DNA of 64,000 bases from Rummeliibacillus pycnus_B (GTDB lineage Bacteria > Bacillota > Bacilli > Bacillales_A > Planococcaceae), in NCBI RefSeq assembly GCF_050459865.1, contig NZ_JBCMNM010000017.1, positions 1-64,000 of the forward strand, in the 5' to 3' direction. How positions within the stretch are numbered: the stretch's first letter is position 1; every line of letters starts with the position of its first letter. The notes below the pieces were generated by a model, which saw only the letters and a list, made by a program, of their open reading frames with translations, ran no database searches and was not told the DNA's origin. The position numbers were made by a program, and so were the translations under genes. Shown here piece by piece: positions 54,355 to 62,695 of the stretch.

Positions 54355-55154
54355 ACTTCGCAGGGCAAGTTTTGAAAGAACAATTTCTTCATTTAAACTT
54401 GATATTCCGTTTAAGTTTATATGAAGAAAAAGGGAAATATACAATGCACTATTTAGGTGCATTGTGGCAAATATTAAACCCATTCATTCAAATCGGTGTA
54501 TATTGGCTAATTTTCGGACTTGGAATTAGAAAAGGTTCTCCAGTTGATGGAACCCCGTTTTTTCTATGGTTAATCATTGGACTTGTACCATGGTTATTTA
54601 TAAGTCGAACCATTACACAAGCATCTAATAGTATTTTTGCGAAAGTAAATTTAGTATCTAAAATGAACTTTCCAGTTAGTGTTTTACCAACAATTAAGAT
54701 TGTAGGGAATTCAATATCTTTATTTCCAATGATCATTTTTACAATTGGAATTGCTTCATTATATGGTATCTTCTCAGGGGCATATTTACTTCAGCTAATC
54801 TATTATTTAATTTGCTTATTTTTCTTTCTTTTTGCAATAACATTGTTGTTATCGACACTTACAACAATCATACGAGATGTACAAATAATGGTGCAATCAA
54901 TTGTGCGCTTGCTAATGTATTTCTTACCTATTGTGTGGAACGTTCATAATTTCCCTGATTTCTTTGTCAATATTTTGAAGTTAAATCCACTATTTTATAT
55001 AATTGAAGGCTTTAGATATTCTATATTAGGTGGACAATGGTTTTTTGAAGACCTATCTTATATGATTTATTTCTGGAGTCTTAGTTTTCTAATTTTAATA
55101 ATAGGCTCTTATTTACACATCAAATTCCGTAACAAATTTGTTGACTATCTATAA
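54351..55154 (+). CDS. ABC-2 type permease for polysaccharide/teichoic-acid export (TagG/Wzm-like)
   Basis: 267 residues, six predicted helices. The N-terminal LYEEKGKYTMHYLGALWQILNP amphipathic segment and PFFLWLIIGLVPWLFIS are typical of TagG/Wzm. With the ATPase that follows it should flip a lipid-linked glycopolymer across the membrane. Overlaps wecC by four bases. Confidence 0.92.
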   Translation: MNFAGQVLKEQFLHLNLIFRLSLYEEKGKYTMHYLGALWQILNPFIQIGVYWLIFGLGIRKGSPVDGTPFFLWLIIGLVPWLFISRTITQASNSIFAKVNLVSKMNFPVSVLPTIKIVGNSISLFPMIIFTIGIASLYGIFSGAYLLQLIYYLICLFFFLFAITLLLSTLTTIIRDVQIMVQSIVRLLMYFLPIVWNVHNFPDFFVNILKLNPLFYIIEGFRYSILGGQWFFEDLSYMIYFWSLSFLILIIGSYLHIKFRNKFVDYL

Positions 55155-55168
55155 TCGGAGGAAGAAGA

Positions 55169-56077
55169 ATGAATCCGAAAATTCGATGCACAGATGTATC
55201 AAAAAGTTTCAGATTATATAGTAAACAATCTGATAAATTAGTAGATATTATTTCTTTAAAAAAAGATCGAGATCAGTTTAATGCGTTAAGAAATATCAGT
55301 TTTGAAATTGAAGCTGGAGAAGCAATTGGAATCATTGGATTGAACGGTTCTGGTAAATCTACGCTTTCCAATTTACTTGCCCAAGTTATTCCTCCAAGTC
55401 AAGGATCAATTGAAATTAATGGTGAAACATCATTAATAGCAATTTCAGTTGGGTTAAATGCTTCATTAACAGGTTTAGAAAATATTAAGATGAAATGTTT
55501 AATGCACGGTTTAAGCAACGCTGAAATCAATGAATTAACTTCAGATATTATTGAATTTGCAGACATAGGAAATTTCATTAACCAACCTGTCAAAAATTAT
55601 TCAAGTGGTATGAAATCTCGTTTAGGGTTTGCCATTTCAATTCATACAAATCCAGATATATTAATAGTTGATGAAGCATTGTCCGTAGGAGACCAAACAT
55701 TTTATCAAAAATGTCTTAATAAGATTAATGAATTTAAAAGCCAAGGAAAAACGATTATTTTTGTCAGTCATTCCTTATCACAAATCGAAGCATTTTGTGA
55801 TCGTGTGATGTGGGTTCATTTTGGTCAAATTAAGATGTTTGACGATACGAAAAAAGTAATTGTCGAATATAAAAAGTTTATCAAATGGTTTAATGCATTA
55901 AGTGAAGAAGATAAGAAAACGAATCGGAATCAATCGTTGGGTGAACAGTACAAAGAGGAATCAAGTAATTCAATTAGCGAAAACAATCAAAAAAGCGGTT
56001 TGAATTTTTCGTTCATTACACAAACGGTTGTAATGCTATTCGTAGTAATTATTAGTGCAGCATACATGTTTATCTAA
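55169..56077 (+). CDS. ABC ATPase for polysaccharide/teichoic-acid export (TagH/Wzt-like)
   Basis: 302 residues. Walker A GLNGSGKST, signature NYSSGMKSRLGFA and Walker B ILIVDEALSVGD define the ATPase (about 1-235). A hydrophilic linker and a single C-terminal transmembrane helix (about 279-301, TQTVVMLFVVIISAAYMFI) follow. TagH also has a C-terminal membrane-linked extension, but this one is much shorter and ends inside or just past the membrane. GGAGGA precedes the ATG. Confidence 0.92.
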   Translation: MNPKIRCTDVSKSFRLYSKQSDKLVDIISLKKDRDQFNALRNISFEIEAGEAIGIIGLNGSGKSTLSNLLAQVIPPSQGSIEINGETSLIAISVGLNASLTGLENIKMKCLMHGLSNAEINELTSDIIEFADIGNFINQPVKNYSSGMKSRLGFAISIHTNPDILIVDEALSVGDQTFYQKCLNKINEFKSQGKTIIFVSHSLSQIEAFCDRVMWVHFGQIKMFDDTKKVIVEYKKFIKWFNALSEEDKKTNRNQSLGEQYKEESSNSISENNQKSGLNFSFITQTVVMLFVVIISAAYMFI

Positions 56078-56104
56078 TTTAGTAAATAGAGGTGTAGGTT
56101 TTAT

Positions 56105-57301
56105 ATGACGAGTCAATCTAAAATGAAAATCATGACAATATTTGGTACAAGACCAGAAGCGATTAAATTAGCTCCATTAGTACTTGAATTGGAAAAACAT
56201 CAAAATGAAATAGAATCGATTGTAACTGTCACTGCTCAGCATCGTGAAATGCTTGATCAAGTGCTCGAAGTATTTAATATCAAACCAAAATATGATTTGA
56301 ATATTATGACTAAGCGTCAAACATTAGTAGATGTAACGACACGTGCATTAGAAGGGTTAAATGAAGTATTACAAATCGAAAAACCGGATTTAGTGCTGGT
56401 TCACGGTGATACATCGACTACGTTTGTAGCTAGTCTAGCTGCATTTTACAATCAAATTCCAGTTGGTCATATCGAAGCAGGTTTAAGAACTTGGAACAAA
56501 TATTCACCGTTCCCGGAAGAGATGAACCGACAACTTACAGGTGTAATAGCTGATTTTCATTTTGCCCCTACAAAAAAAGCACAACAAAATTTGTTAAATG
56601 AAAATAAAAAAGAAGATGCTATCTTCGTAACAGGAAATACAGCAATCGACGCATTATCGACTACTGTTTCTGAAGAATATAGTCATCCAATTTTAGAGAA
56701 AATCGGTAATGACAAAATGATTCTTTTAACAGCACATCGCAGGGAAAATCTTGGGGAACCAATGAGACATATGTTCAAAGCGATTAAACAGATTGTGGAT
56801 GAACATGATGAGCTTCAAGTAGTCTATCCAGTTCATTTAAATCCTGTAGTAAGGGAAATTGCTGCAGAAATATTAGGGGAGAACGAAAGAATTCACCTAA
56901 TTGAACCATTAGAAGTGATTGATTTTCATAATTTCTTATCAAGAGCGCATATCATTTTAACTGATTCAGGTGGTATTCAAGAAGAGGCACCATCTTTAGG
57001 TGTCCCAGTATTAGTTCTTCGAGATACAACAGAAAGACCAGAAGGAATCGAAGCAGGAACATTAAAACTTGCGGGTACAGAACAATCAACGATATATCAA
57101 TTACTAAATGAATTATTAACTGATTCAAAGGAATATGAAAGAATGTCGAAAGCCTCTAATCCGTATGGGGATGGACATGCTTCTGAAAGAATTGTAGAAT
57201 CAATACTGTATTATTTTGGAAAAAGAAAAGAAATGCCAAAGTCTTTCGAAAGATTAGAAAAAGCTAGTTTACATAAAAATATTGAAAAGGTTCTTAACTG
57301 A
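56105..57301 (+). CDS. mnaA: UDP-N-acetylglucosamine 2-epimerase (non-hydrolysing)
   Basis: 398 residues, reversible UDP-GlcNAc to UDP-ManNAc. GTRPEAIKLAPL, VHGDTSTT, HIEAGLRT, TAHRRENLG and TDSGGIQEEAP are canonical. It supplies substrate for the dehydrogenase at 53074 and for wall teichoic acid linkage units. The ribosome site AGAGGTG is rather far (11 bases). Last gene of the cluster. Confidence 0.95.
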   Translation: MTSQSKMKIMTIFGTRPEAIKLAPLVLELEKHQNEIESIVTVTAQHREMLDQVLEVFNIKPKYDLNIMTKRQTLVDVTTRALEGLNEVLQIEKPDLVLVHGDTSTTFVASLAAFYNQIPVGHIEAGLRTWNKYSPFPEEMNRQLTGVIADFHFAPTKKAQQNLLNENKKEDAIFVTGNTAIDALSTTVSEEYSHPILEKIGNDKMILLTAHRRENLGEPMRHMFKAIKQIVDEHDELQVVYPVHLNPVVREIAAEILGENERIHLIEPLEVIDFHNFLSRAHIILTDSGGIQEEAPSLGVPVLVLRDTTERPEGIEAGTLKLAGTEQSTIYQLLNELLTDSKEYERMSKASNPYGDGHASERIVESILYYFGKRKEMPKSFERLEKASLHKNIEKVLN

Positions 57302-57340
57302 ACCTAAATATATGTAACTGGCAAAAGTTATAGCTTTAAT

Positions 57341-57377
57341 TAAAGGAGAATCCATAGGGAGTCTCTTTTTTTTATTT
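57341..57377 (+). terminator. Terminator of the glycopolymer cluster
   Basis: Imperfect hairpin AAAGGAGAATCC / GGGAGTCTCTTT and a seven-T run. Confidence 0.65.
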
Positions 57378-57599
57378 AATCAAGAACTCCAATTTCGGTA
57401 AAGAATTGTTTAGGGCATATAATCACAAAAGTAACAATAAATGAGTGTGTCTACAAACCAATAAAATTTTCTTTGATAAATCTAGTAAAAATGAGAATGA
57501 AATAGATAATAACCGAATAGTATTTCTATTAGGGTGTAGTATTTTAAATCATTTTATTTTCATTACTTTATGTGATTTGTAAAAAAAGGTGGATTGCTC

Positions 57600-58349
57600 A
57601 TGATTCTTTTATTATTTTTTCTTTTAAGTGTCTTCTTTTTTATATTAACCTTTATCGTTCCAACGATTGGAACTAAATTATTTTGTTTATTACTTTCTTT
57701 TTTAGTGTATAAATGGGGTTCTCATCAGTTAAAGTTGATAGAGATGCAAAGAGACAAAGAAATTAAAAGTGAAGTGGAAGAAATGCTAGAAGTTTATCCT
57801 CATAGCCAATCGACGATTTCTGCAGACTATTTAAATGCGTTAATGTTAGGTGAGGCATCGCAAACTTTCTTTGTTGCGAAGAGAGAAGACATAGATTCTG
57901 ATTTTGAAGTAAAGGAATATTTATTTAACGAGATTTACGAAACGTCGATTGAAGAAGATGGAAATCAAATAGCATTAATCTCAAGGGGTGGTCTACTAGG
58001 GGGATCCTTGCTTGATGGGGGAGGAAATTCCTTGGTTTATTTAATGGAACCAGAAAAGGCTGAAAAAAATGATGAAGATGAGGATACTGAAGAAAAATCA
58101 GATAAGAGTGAAGAACAAGGAGTTTCAAAACTAAGCTTGAAAGTGGTAGTAGATGATTTATCTAATCCGATAATAGAATATGTATTTTTAGAGCCTGAAG
58201 AACCTGTTGCAAAAGATTCCGATGAATATAAAGAAGCTGCTAAGCTATGTAAAAAATGGCATCAAATGATCAGTGTATTAATAAAACGCCATGATAATTT
58301 AAATAAAGTCGTAATTAAGCGTTATGAAAATTCGAATAAAGTTGTATAG
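57600..58349 (+). CDS. Membrane-anchored protein of unknown function
   Basis: 249 residues. Two adjacent hydrophobic stretches in the first 40 residues make a membrane hairpin, followed by a soluble domain and an acidic low-complexity patch (about 153-175, many Glu/Asp/Lys). The C-terminus carries two 11-residue repeats (IKRHDNLNKVV, IKRYENSNKVV; 58281-58346) whose DNA differs mostly at silent sites. AGGTGG supports ATG 57600. I do not recognise the family. It stands alone before the riboflavin region. Confidence 0.65.
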   Translation: MILLLFFLLSVFFFILTFIVPTIGTKLFCLLLSFLVYKWGSHQLKLIEMQRDKEIKSEVEEMLEVYPHSQSTISADYLNALMLGEASQTFFVAKREDIDSDFEVKEYLFNEIYETSIEEDGNQIALISRGGLLGGSLLDGGGNSLVYLMEPEKAEKNDEDEDTEEKSDKSEEQGVSKLSLKVVVDDLSNPIIEYVFLEPEEPVAKDSDEYKEAAKLCKKWHQMISVLIKRHDNLNKVVIKRYENSNKVV

Positions 58350-58474
58350 TTCTTTTAACTAAACTTATTGATTTTATAGTGAATTACACTGTTTCTGATA
58401 AAGAGAAGACAAATTATAAAATATTAATGATTTTTCATTAAAAGAGTGTTATACTTTGCCCATAGATAAATAAT

Positions 58475-58596
58475 TCCTTCGGGGTCGGGTGAAAATCCCA
58501 ATCGACGGTGATGAAGAAATTCTAAGCCCGTGAGCCTTTTTGGCAGGATTTGGTGCAATTCCAAAGCCGACAGTATAGTCTGGATGAGAGAAGGAT
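58475..58596 (+). promoter_or_regulatory. FMN riboswitch (RFN element) 1
   Basis: Complete RFN: P1 arms TCCTTC / GAAGGA; GGGGTCGGGTGAAAATCCC, AATCGACGGTGATGAAG, AAGCCCGTGAGCC, GGCAGGATTTGGTG and AAAGCCGACAGT segments follow in order. FMN binding should favour the terminator at 58679. A TATACT at 58450-58455 is a plausible -10. Confidence 0.96.
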
Positions 58597-58678
58597 GTAT
58601 GGAACGCTTATTTACTTATGGGATACGATAATATTCCGTAGGTTTATTTGATGATATTAAAATCAACCTTCCAACCCA

Positions 58679-58712
58679 CCCCGTAGATAAAAATCTATGG
58701 GGTTTTCTTTTA
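58679..58712 (+). terminator. Terminator of FMN riboswitch 1
   Basis: CCCCGTAGAT / ATCTATGGGG and TTTTCTTTT. No ORF lies between it and the second riboswitch. Confidence 0.92.
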
Positions 58713-58745
58713 TTTAGAAAACCATAAATAATTTAATATTCGTAG

Positions 58746-58868
58746 TCCTTCGGGGTCGGGTGAAAATCCCAATCGACGGTGATGAAGAAATTCTAAGCCC
58801 GTGAGCCTTTTATAGGCAGGATTTGGTGCAATTCCAAAGCCGACAGTATAGTCTGGATGGGAGAAGGA
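58746..58868 (+). promoter_or_regulatory. FMN riboswitch (RFN element) 2
   Basis: Second complete RFN, 271 bp downstream of the first and nearly identical to it. The main differences are CCTTTTATAGGC for CCTTTTTGGC in one hairpin and GATGGGAG for GATGAGAG near the 3' end. It controls the riboflavin genes through the terminator at 58951. Confidence 0.96.
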
Positions 58869-58950
58869 CAATGAGCAATGGTATGAGCTTTTGAACAATA
58901 GATTTCAATAGGCTTATTTAGTGATACCATTTACTACATATTCTCCCACA

Positions 58951-58989
58951 AACTCCTAAAGGTTTTGTTCCTTATGGAGTTTTCTTTTT
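58951..58989 (+). terminator. Terminator of FMN riboswitch 2
   Basis: AACTCCTAAAGG / CCTTATGGAGTT with a short internal mismatch and TTTTCTTTTT. Its stem sequence differs from that of terminator 1. Confidence 0.88.
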
Positions 58990-59021
58990 GGTAAAAATTT
59001 TATCCAGTTAGAAGGTTTTAC

Positions 59022-59269
59022 TTATCGGATGATTATTTTATGAATCTGGCAGTTAACCTTGCACAAGTCGCGGAGGTCAAAGCTTGTAGGTGAGATTAAA
59101 GTTTCCAACAAGATCATGTTTTGATTTTCAAATTTTCTAAACCAACTATATCTATAGAAGAAGTAATAAATGAAATGGAAAAAATGTTATGAATCTTTAC
59201 GTTGAAGATTGCAAGGAAGAGGTTCTAATGATTGGCAAAGATATCAAGATACCTTCTGTTTCGAAATGA
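59022..59269 (+). pseudogene. ribD: Relic of ribD (deaminase/reductase) in the riboflavin operon
   Basis: About 250 bp where an approximately 1.1-kb ribD is expected. Three collinear fragments remain: the N-terminus DDYFMNLAVNLAQVAE (59028-59075; no start codon), part of the reductase domain TISIEEVINEMEKM running into NLYVEDC after a frame change, and the C-terminus MIGKDIKIPSVSK ending at TGA 59267-59269. GAAGG at 59011-59015 was probably its ribosome site. The deaminase zinc motifs and most of the reductase are gone. Confidence 0.72.
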
Positions 59270-59279
59270 GGTGAAACAA

Positions 59280-59918
59280 GTGTTTACTGGAATTGTAGAA
59301 GATTTAGGAAATGTAAAAGCTATCAAAAATGCACCAAATAGTATGCAATTAACGATTGAATCCCAAAAAATCGTAGAAGATGTCCATTTAGGTGACAGTA
59401 TTGCAGTTAATGGTGTTTGCTTAACTGTTATTTCGTTTTCAAACAACCAATTCACAGTAGAAGTCATGCCTGAAACTGTAAAAGCGACAAATATTCAATC
59501 ACTACAAAGTGGAGAATATGTGAACCTAGAAAGAGCAATGCCTGCAAACGGACGATTCGGAGGACATTTTGTATCAGGGCACGTTGATGGTACAGGTGTC
59601 ATTCTAAGAAAAAGAAAATTTGCAAACGCCGTTTATGTGGATATAGGAATAAGCAAAGAGCTAAGTAAGTTTTGCATGTTGAAAGGCTCAGTTGCAATTG
59701 ATGGAATAAGCCTGACTCTTTTCGATGTGAAGCCAAGTCAACTAACCGTATCGCTTATTCCTCATACATTTGATCAAACAATATTAGGTATTAAAAAAGA
59801 AAATGATATGGTAAATATCGAAAATGATTTACTCGGAAAATATGTGATCAATCATTTAGAACAAAAACAAGAAAATTCAACGATAACTTTGGACTTCCTA
59901 AAAGAAAATGGATTCTAA
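59280..59918 (+). CDS. ribE: Riboflavin synthase alpha subunit
   Basis: 212 residues, two lumazine-binding repeats (FTGIVEDLG at the start; GGHFVSGHVDGTG at the junction; SVAIDGISLT in repeat 2). Dismutates two 6,7-dimethyl-8-ribityllumazine to riboflavin. GTG 59280 is chosen: GAGGTG lies just upstream and the protein then begins with the canonical MFTGI. A longer in-frame start at 59232 lies inside the ribD relic. ribBA follows 204 bp later, an unusually wide gap for this operon. Confidence 0.94.
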   Translation: MFTGIVEDLGNVKAIKNAPNSMQLTIESQKIVEDVHLGDSIAVNGVCLTVISFSNNQFTVEVMPETVKATNIQSLQSGEYVNLERAMPANGRFGGHFVSGHVDGTGVILRKRKFANAVYVDIGISKELSKFCMLKGSVAIDGISLTLFDVKPSQLTVSLIPHTFDQTILGIKKENDMVNIENDLLGKYVINHLEQKQENSTITLDFLKENGF

Positions 59919-60122
59919 GTTCTTTCAGTACATTTCTACTAACTTTGTTAGTGTAATTTGAAAATAGATTTTGGCTACTTTCAGTGAGTGAATAAACACT
60001 TGTTGTAAAAAGTATTGGCCCCCGGCGTACATCAAATATTTTGTAAAGAAAACTGTGCAAATAAAAATCAATATCTGGACTAAAATACCGAGTTATCATT
60101 GATATAAGGTGGGTGTATTTAA

Positions 60123-61313
60123 ATGTTTAATTCAATCGAAGAAGCAATTGAGGATTTAAAAAACGGTAAAATGATCATCGTTGTAGATGATGAAGACCGT
60201 GAAAATGAAGGAGATTTTCTTGTGTTAGCAGAATATGCAACACCTGAAAACATTAACTTTATGGCGAAGTACGGACGTGGCTTAATTTGTACGCCAATGT
60301 CTAAAACATTAGCCCATCGTCTTCAACTAAATCCGATGGTTGAAAATAATACTGATAATCATCAAACTGCATTTACTGTAAGTGTTGATTACAAAACGAC
60401 GGAAACTGGAATTAGTGCATTTGAACGCTCTGAAACAATTTTACAATTGATTAGTGCTACTGCTAAAGGTTCTGATTTTCGCCGGCCAGGTCATGTATTT
60501 CCGTTAGTAGCAAAAGATAATGGTGTATTGGAAAGACAGGGACATACAGAAGCCGCAGTGGATTTGGCTAAAATTTGTGGTTCAGAACCCGCAGGTGTGA
60601 TTTGTGAAATCATGCTTGATAACGGAAAAATGGCAAGAGTACCACAGTTGCACGAAATTGCTAAAGAGCATAATTTGAAATTCATTACAATCGCTGATTT
60701 AATAAACTATCGCTATGAAAATGAACAATTGGTTGATCGTGTAGCATCTGTAAAATTACCTACTTCATTTGGTGAATTTCAAATGGTTGGCTATTCAAAT
60801 CGATTAAATAATAAAGAACATCTTGCAATTGTTAAAGGAAATCCCAAAATTGATGAAGCACCACTTGTTCGTATTCATTCAGAATGTTTAACAGGTGATA
60901 TTTTCCACTCAAAACGCTGTGATTGTGGACCTCAACTTCATAAATCATTAGAAATGATTGAAGAAGCAGGTTCAGGCGTTATATTATACATGCGTCAAGA
61001 GGGCAGAGGAATTGGCCTGCTCAACAAACTAAAAGCTTACGAGTTACAAGAACAAGGATATGACACAGTGGAAGCCAATGTTCATTTAGGTTTCCCTGCT
61101 GAAATGCGTGATTATGGATTAAGTGCTCAAATGCTTCGAGATCTTGGTATTACTAAAATTCGATTAATGACAAATAATCCTGCTAAAATTGAGGGTTTAG
61201 CGAAATATGGTATTGAAGTGATGGAGCGTGTTTCAGTAGAAATTAAGCCAGAGCCGGAAAATGAAAAATATTTAGAAACAAAAAAAATTAAAATGAGACA
61301 TATATTAGCATAG
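60123..61313 (+). CDS. ribBA: Bifunctional 3,4-dihydroxy-2-butanone-4-phosphate synthase / GTP cyclohydrolase II
   Basis: 396 residues. RibB half (about 1-200): DDEDRENEGDF and GHVFPL. RibA half (about 205-396): zinc cysteines in SECLTGDIFHSKRCDCG, then RQEGRGIGL. It makes both precursors of the pathway. GTGGGTG precedes the ATG. ribH follows after 12 bp. Confidence 0.96.
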   Translation: MFNSIEEAIEDLKNGKMIIVVDDEDRENEGDFLVLAEYATPENINFMAKYGRGLICTPMSKTLAHRLQLNPMVENNTDNHQTAFTVSVDYKTTETGISAFERSETILQLISATAKGSDFRRPGHVFPLVAKDNGVLERQGHTEAAVDLAKICGSEPAGVICEIMLDNGKMARVPQLHEIAKEHNLKFITIADLINYRYENEQLVDRVASVKLPTSFGEFQMVGYSNRLNNKEHLAIVKGNPKIDEAPLVRIHSECLTGDIFHSKRCDCGPQLHKSLEMIEEAGSGVILYMRQEGRGIGLLNKLKAYELQEQGYDTVEANVHLGFPAEMRDYGLSAQMLRDLGITKIRLMTNNPAKIEGLAKYGIEVMERVSVEIKPEPENEKYLETKKIKMRHILA

Positions 61314-61325
61314 GAGTGAATGGAA

Positions 61326-61793
61326 ATGGCAAAAACATTTGAAGCACAATTAATCGGTACAGGTTTAAAAATTGGGATTGTAGTTGGAAGATTTAATGAA
61401 TTTTTAACAGCAAAATTATTAAGTGGTGCTATGGACGGTTTAAAACGTCATGGTGTGTCTGAAGAAGATGTTGATATCGCTTGGGTCCCAGGTGCATTTG
61501 AAGTACCATTTATTACAAAAAAAATGGCTGAAACAAAAAAATATGATGCAATTATTGGTTTAGGCACTGTTATTCGAGGCGCAACTTCTCATTATGATTA
61601 TGTTTGTAATGAAGCAGCAAAAGGTATTGCCAATGTAGGATTAACAACTGGTGTTCCAATTATGTTTGGTATTGTTACAACAGAAAATATTGAACAAGCT
61701 ATCGAACGCTCTGGCACAAAAGCAGGAAACAAAGGATATGATTCAGCAGTTTCAGCAATTGAAATGGCTAATTTAAGCCGCATGTTTGATTAA
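61326..61793 (+). CDS. ribH: 6,7-dimethyl-8-ribityllumazine synthase
   Basis: 155 residues, full lumazine synthase fold: VVGRFNEFLT, WVPGAFEVPF, GLGTVIRGATSHYDYVC and the C-terminal NKGYDSAVSAIEMANL. AGGAG is nine bases before ATG 61326 and only three before the ATG at 61320, so I use 61326. Last riboflavin gene; no clear terminator before the repeat array begins. Confidence 0.96.
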   Translation: MAKTFEAQLIGTGLKIGIVVGRFNEFLTAKLLSGAMDGLKRHGVSEEDVDIAWVPGAFEVPFITKKMAETKKYDAIIGLGTVIRGATSHYDYVCNEAAKGIANVGLTTGVPIMFGIVTTENIEQAIERSGTKAGNKGYDSAVSAIEMANLSRMFD

Positions 61794-61835
61794 ATTTAAA
61801 TAGTTTTTAAGTAGATGTATAAAAGAAGTTGTACG

Positions 61836-62040
61836 AGCTATACTATAAAAGATTTCACTTAAGAAATCCTTTCATGACACAGGAGGGGTTAACCGATGGG
61901 GGAACCAAGTCCAGGTGAGCACTATAGCTCAAAGTAGATTAAAGCGTTAATAATTCTCAAGCTTAAGAAACGGAGTGAAGTCCCGTGGATCAGGTCTGAG
62001 TAATAAAGCGAATGCAAAACATTTTAATCAACATGAAGGA
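61836..62040 (+). repeat. Unknown small-ORF repeat family, unit A (degenerate)
   Basis: Begins AGCTATACTAT then the hairpin GATTTCACTTAAGAAATC, AGGAGGGG and an ATG at 61896 opening a 13-codon frame (MGEPSPGEHYSSK). A 52-base block (61952-62003) is identical to 62147-62198 in unit B. It ends TTTTAATCAACATGAAGGAT. Compared with the intact unit at 63260 the reading frame is broken. Confidence 0.7.
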
Positions 62041-62235
62041 TTCGTAAATCTTCCATGATTTGGGAGGGAGAATTCAATGGGTGATCCGCCAAAAAAGCGT
62101 TAATTACTCAGAGAGTTCATCTACTCTGGGCAAGATTAAAAAGTTAAATTCTCAAGCTTAAGAAACGGAGTGAAGTCCCGTGGATCAGGTCTGAGTAAGA
62201 AGCGAAAGCTTAACGTTTTAATCATCATAAAAGGA
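62041..62235 (+). repeat. Unknown small-ORF repeat family, unit B (degenerate)
   Basis: GGGAGGGAG precedes ATG 62077, which opens MGDPPKKR and stops. Another frame still reads RVHLLWARLKS and later EAKA, matching KVHQLWTRLKH and SEAKARQF of the intact unit. It contains the 52-base block shared with unit A. Confidence 0.7.
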
Positions 62236-62250
62236 TATAAACTTTTATGA
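62222..62250 (+). other. Hairpin at the junction of units B and C
   Basis: ATCATAAAAG / CTTTTATGAT, perfect 10-bp stem with an eight-base loop. A related but imperfect hairpin lies at the A/B junction (about 62027-62061). Confidence 0.5.
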
Positions 62251-62420
62251 TCAGGATGTTGAATAACAATGAGTAACCAGAACTCGTTTCTTAATTCTCA
62301 TGAATGTTCATCTACTGTGTGCAACCAATTAAAAAGTTAAATCTCAGGTGAAAGCCTTTTGAGGCATGAGTCTGTGAGTACTGCAAAGCTTTAACAATTT
62401 AATCAACATGAAGGATAAAG
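62236..62420 (+). repeat. Unknown small-ORF repeat family, unit C (degenerate)
   Basis: CAGGATG precedes ATG 62269, which opens a 23-codon frame. Another frame keeps NVHLLCATN and KSQVKAF, like KVHQLWTRLK and KSQVKGQ of the intact unit. It ends in AATTTAATCAACATGAAGGAT. Confidence 0.65.
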
Positions 62421-62430
62421 TGAAATCAGA

Positions 62431-62458
62431 CCCGGAATTAATTTTCCGGGTTTTTTAT
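62431..62458 (+). terminator. Terminator closing the A-B-C array
   Basis: CCCGGAA / TTCCGGG and TTTTTTATTT. Confidence 0.9.
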
Positions 62459-62695
62459 TTGTAGGAATAAAATAGAGATTCGATACTTTGAGTCCTATAT
62501 CCTCATTACATTAGTAAAAAACTACATAAAATAGAAAAAATAATACACGAAATAACCATGGTAATTTTAGTTTCGCTTTTTGAACATAAAAAGTATATAA
62601 AAAGTATATTTTTATGAATTCATTATAGGAAAATTAGGTTTCTATAGAGAAAGTTATTAGTATAAAAAGACTTAACAAAAATTGGAGGAATTGTT

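Noticed and set aside
61836..62040. Unit A as a known riboswitch (ydaO, ykoK, yybP, T-box)
   Set aside because: The GGGGGAACC string is suggestive, but the remaining conserved blocks of each class are absent and the string is not kept in units B to D.
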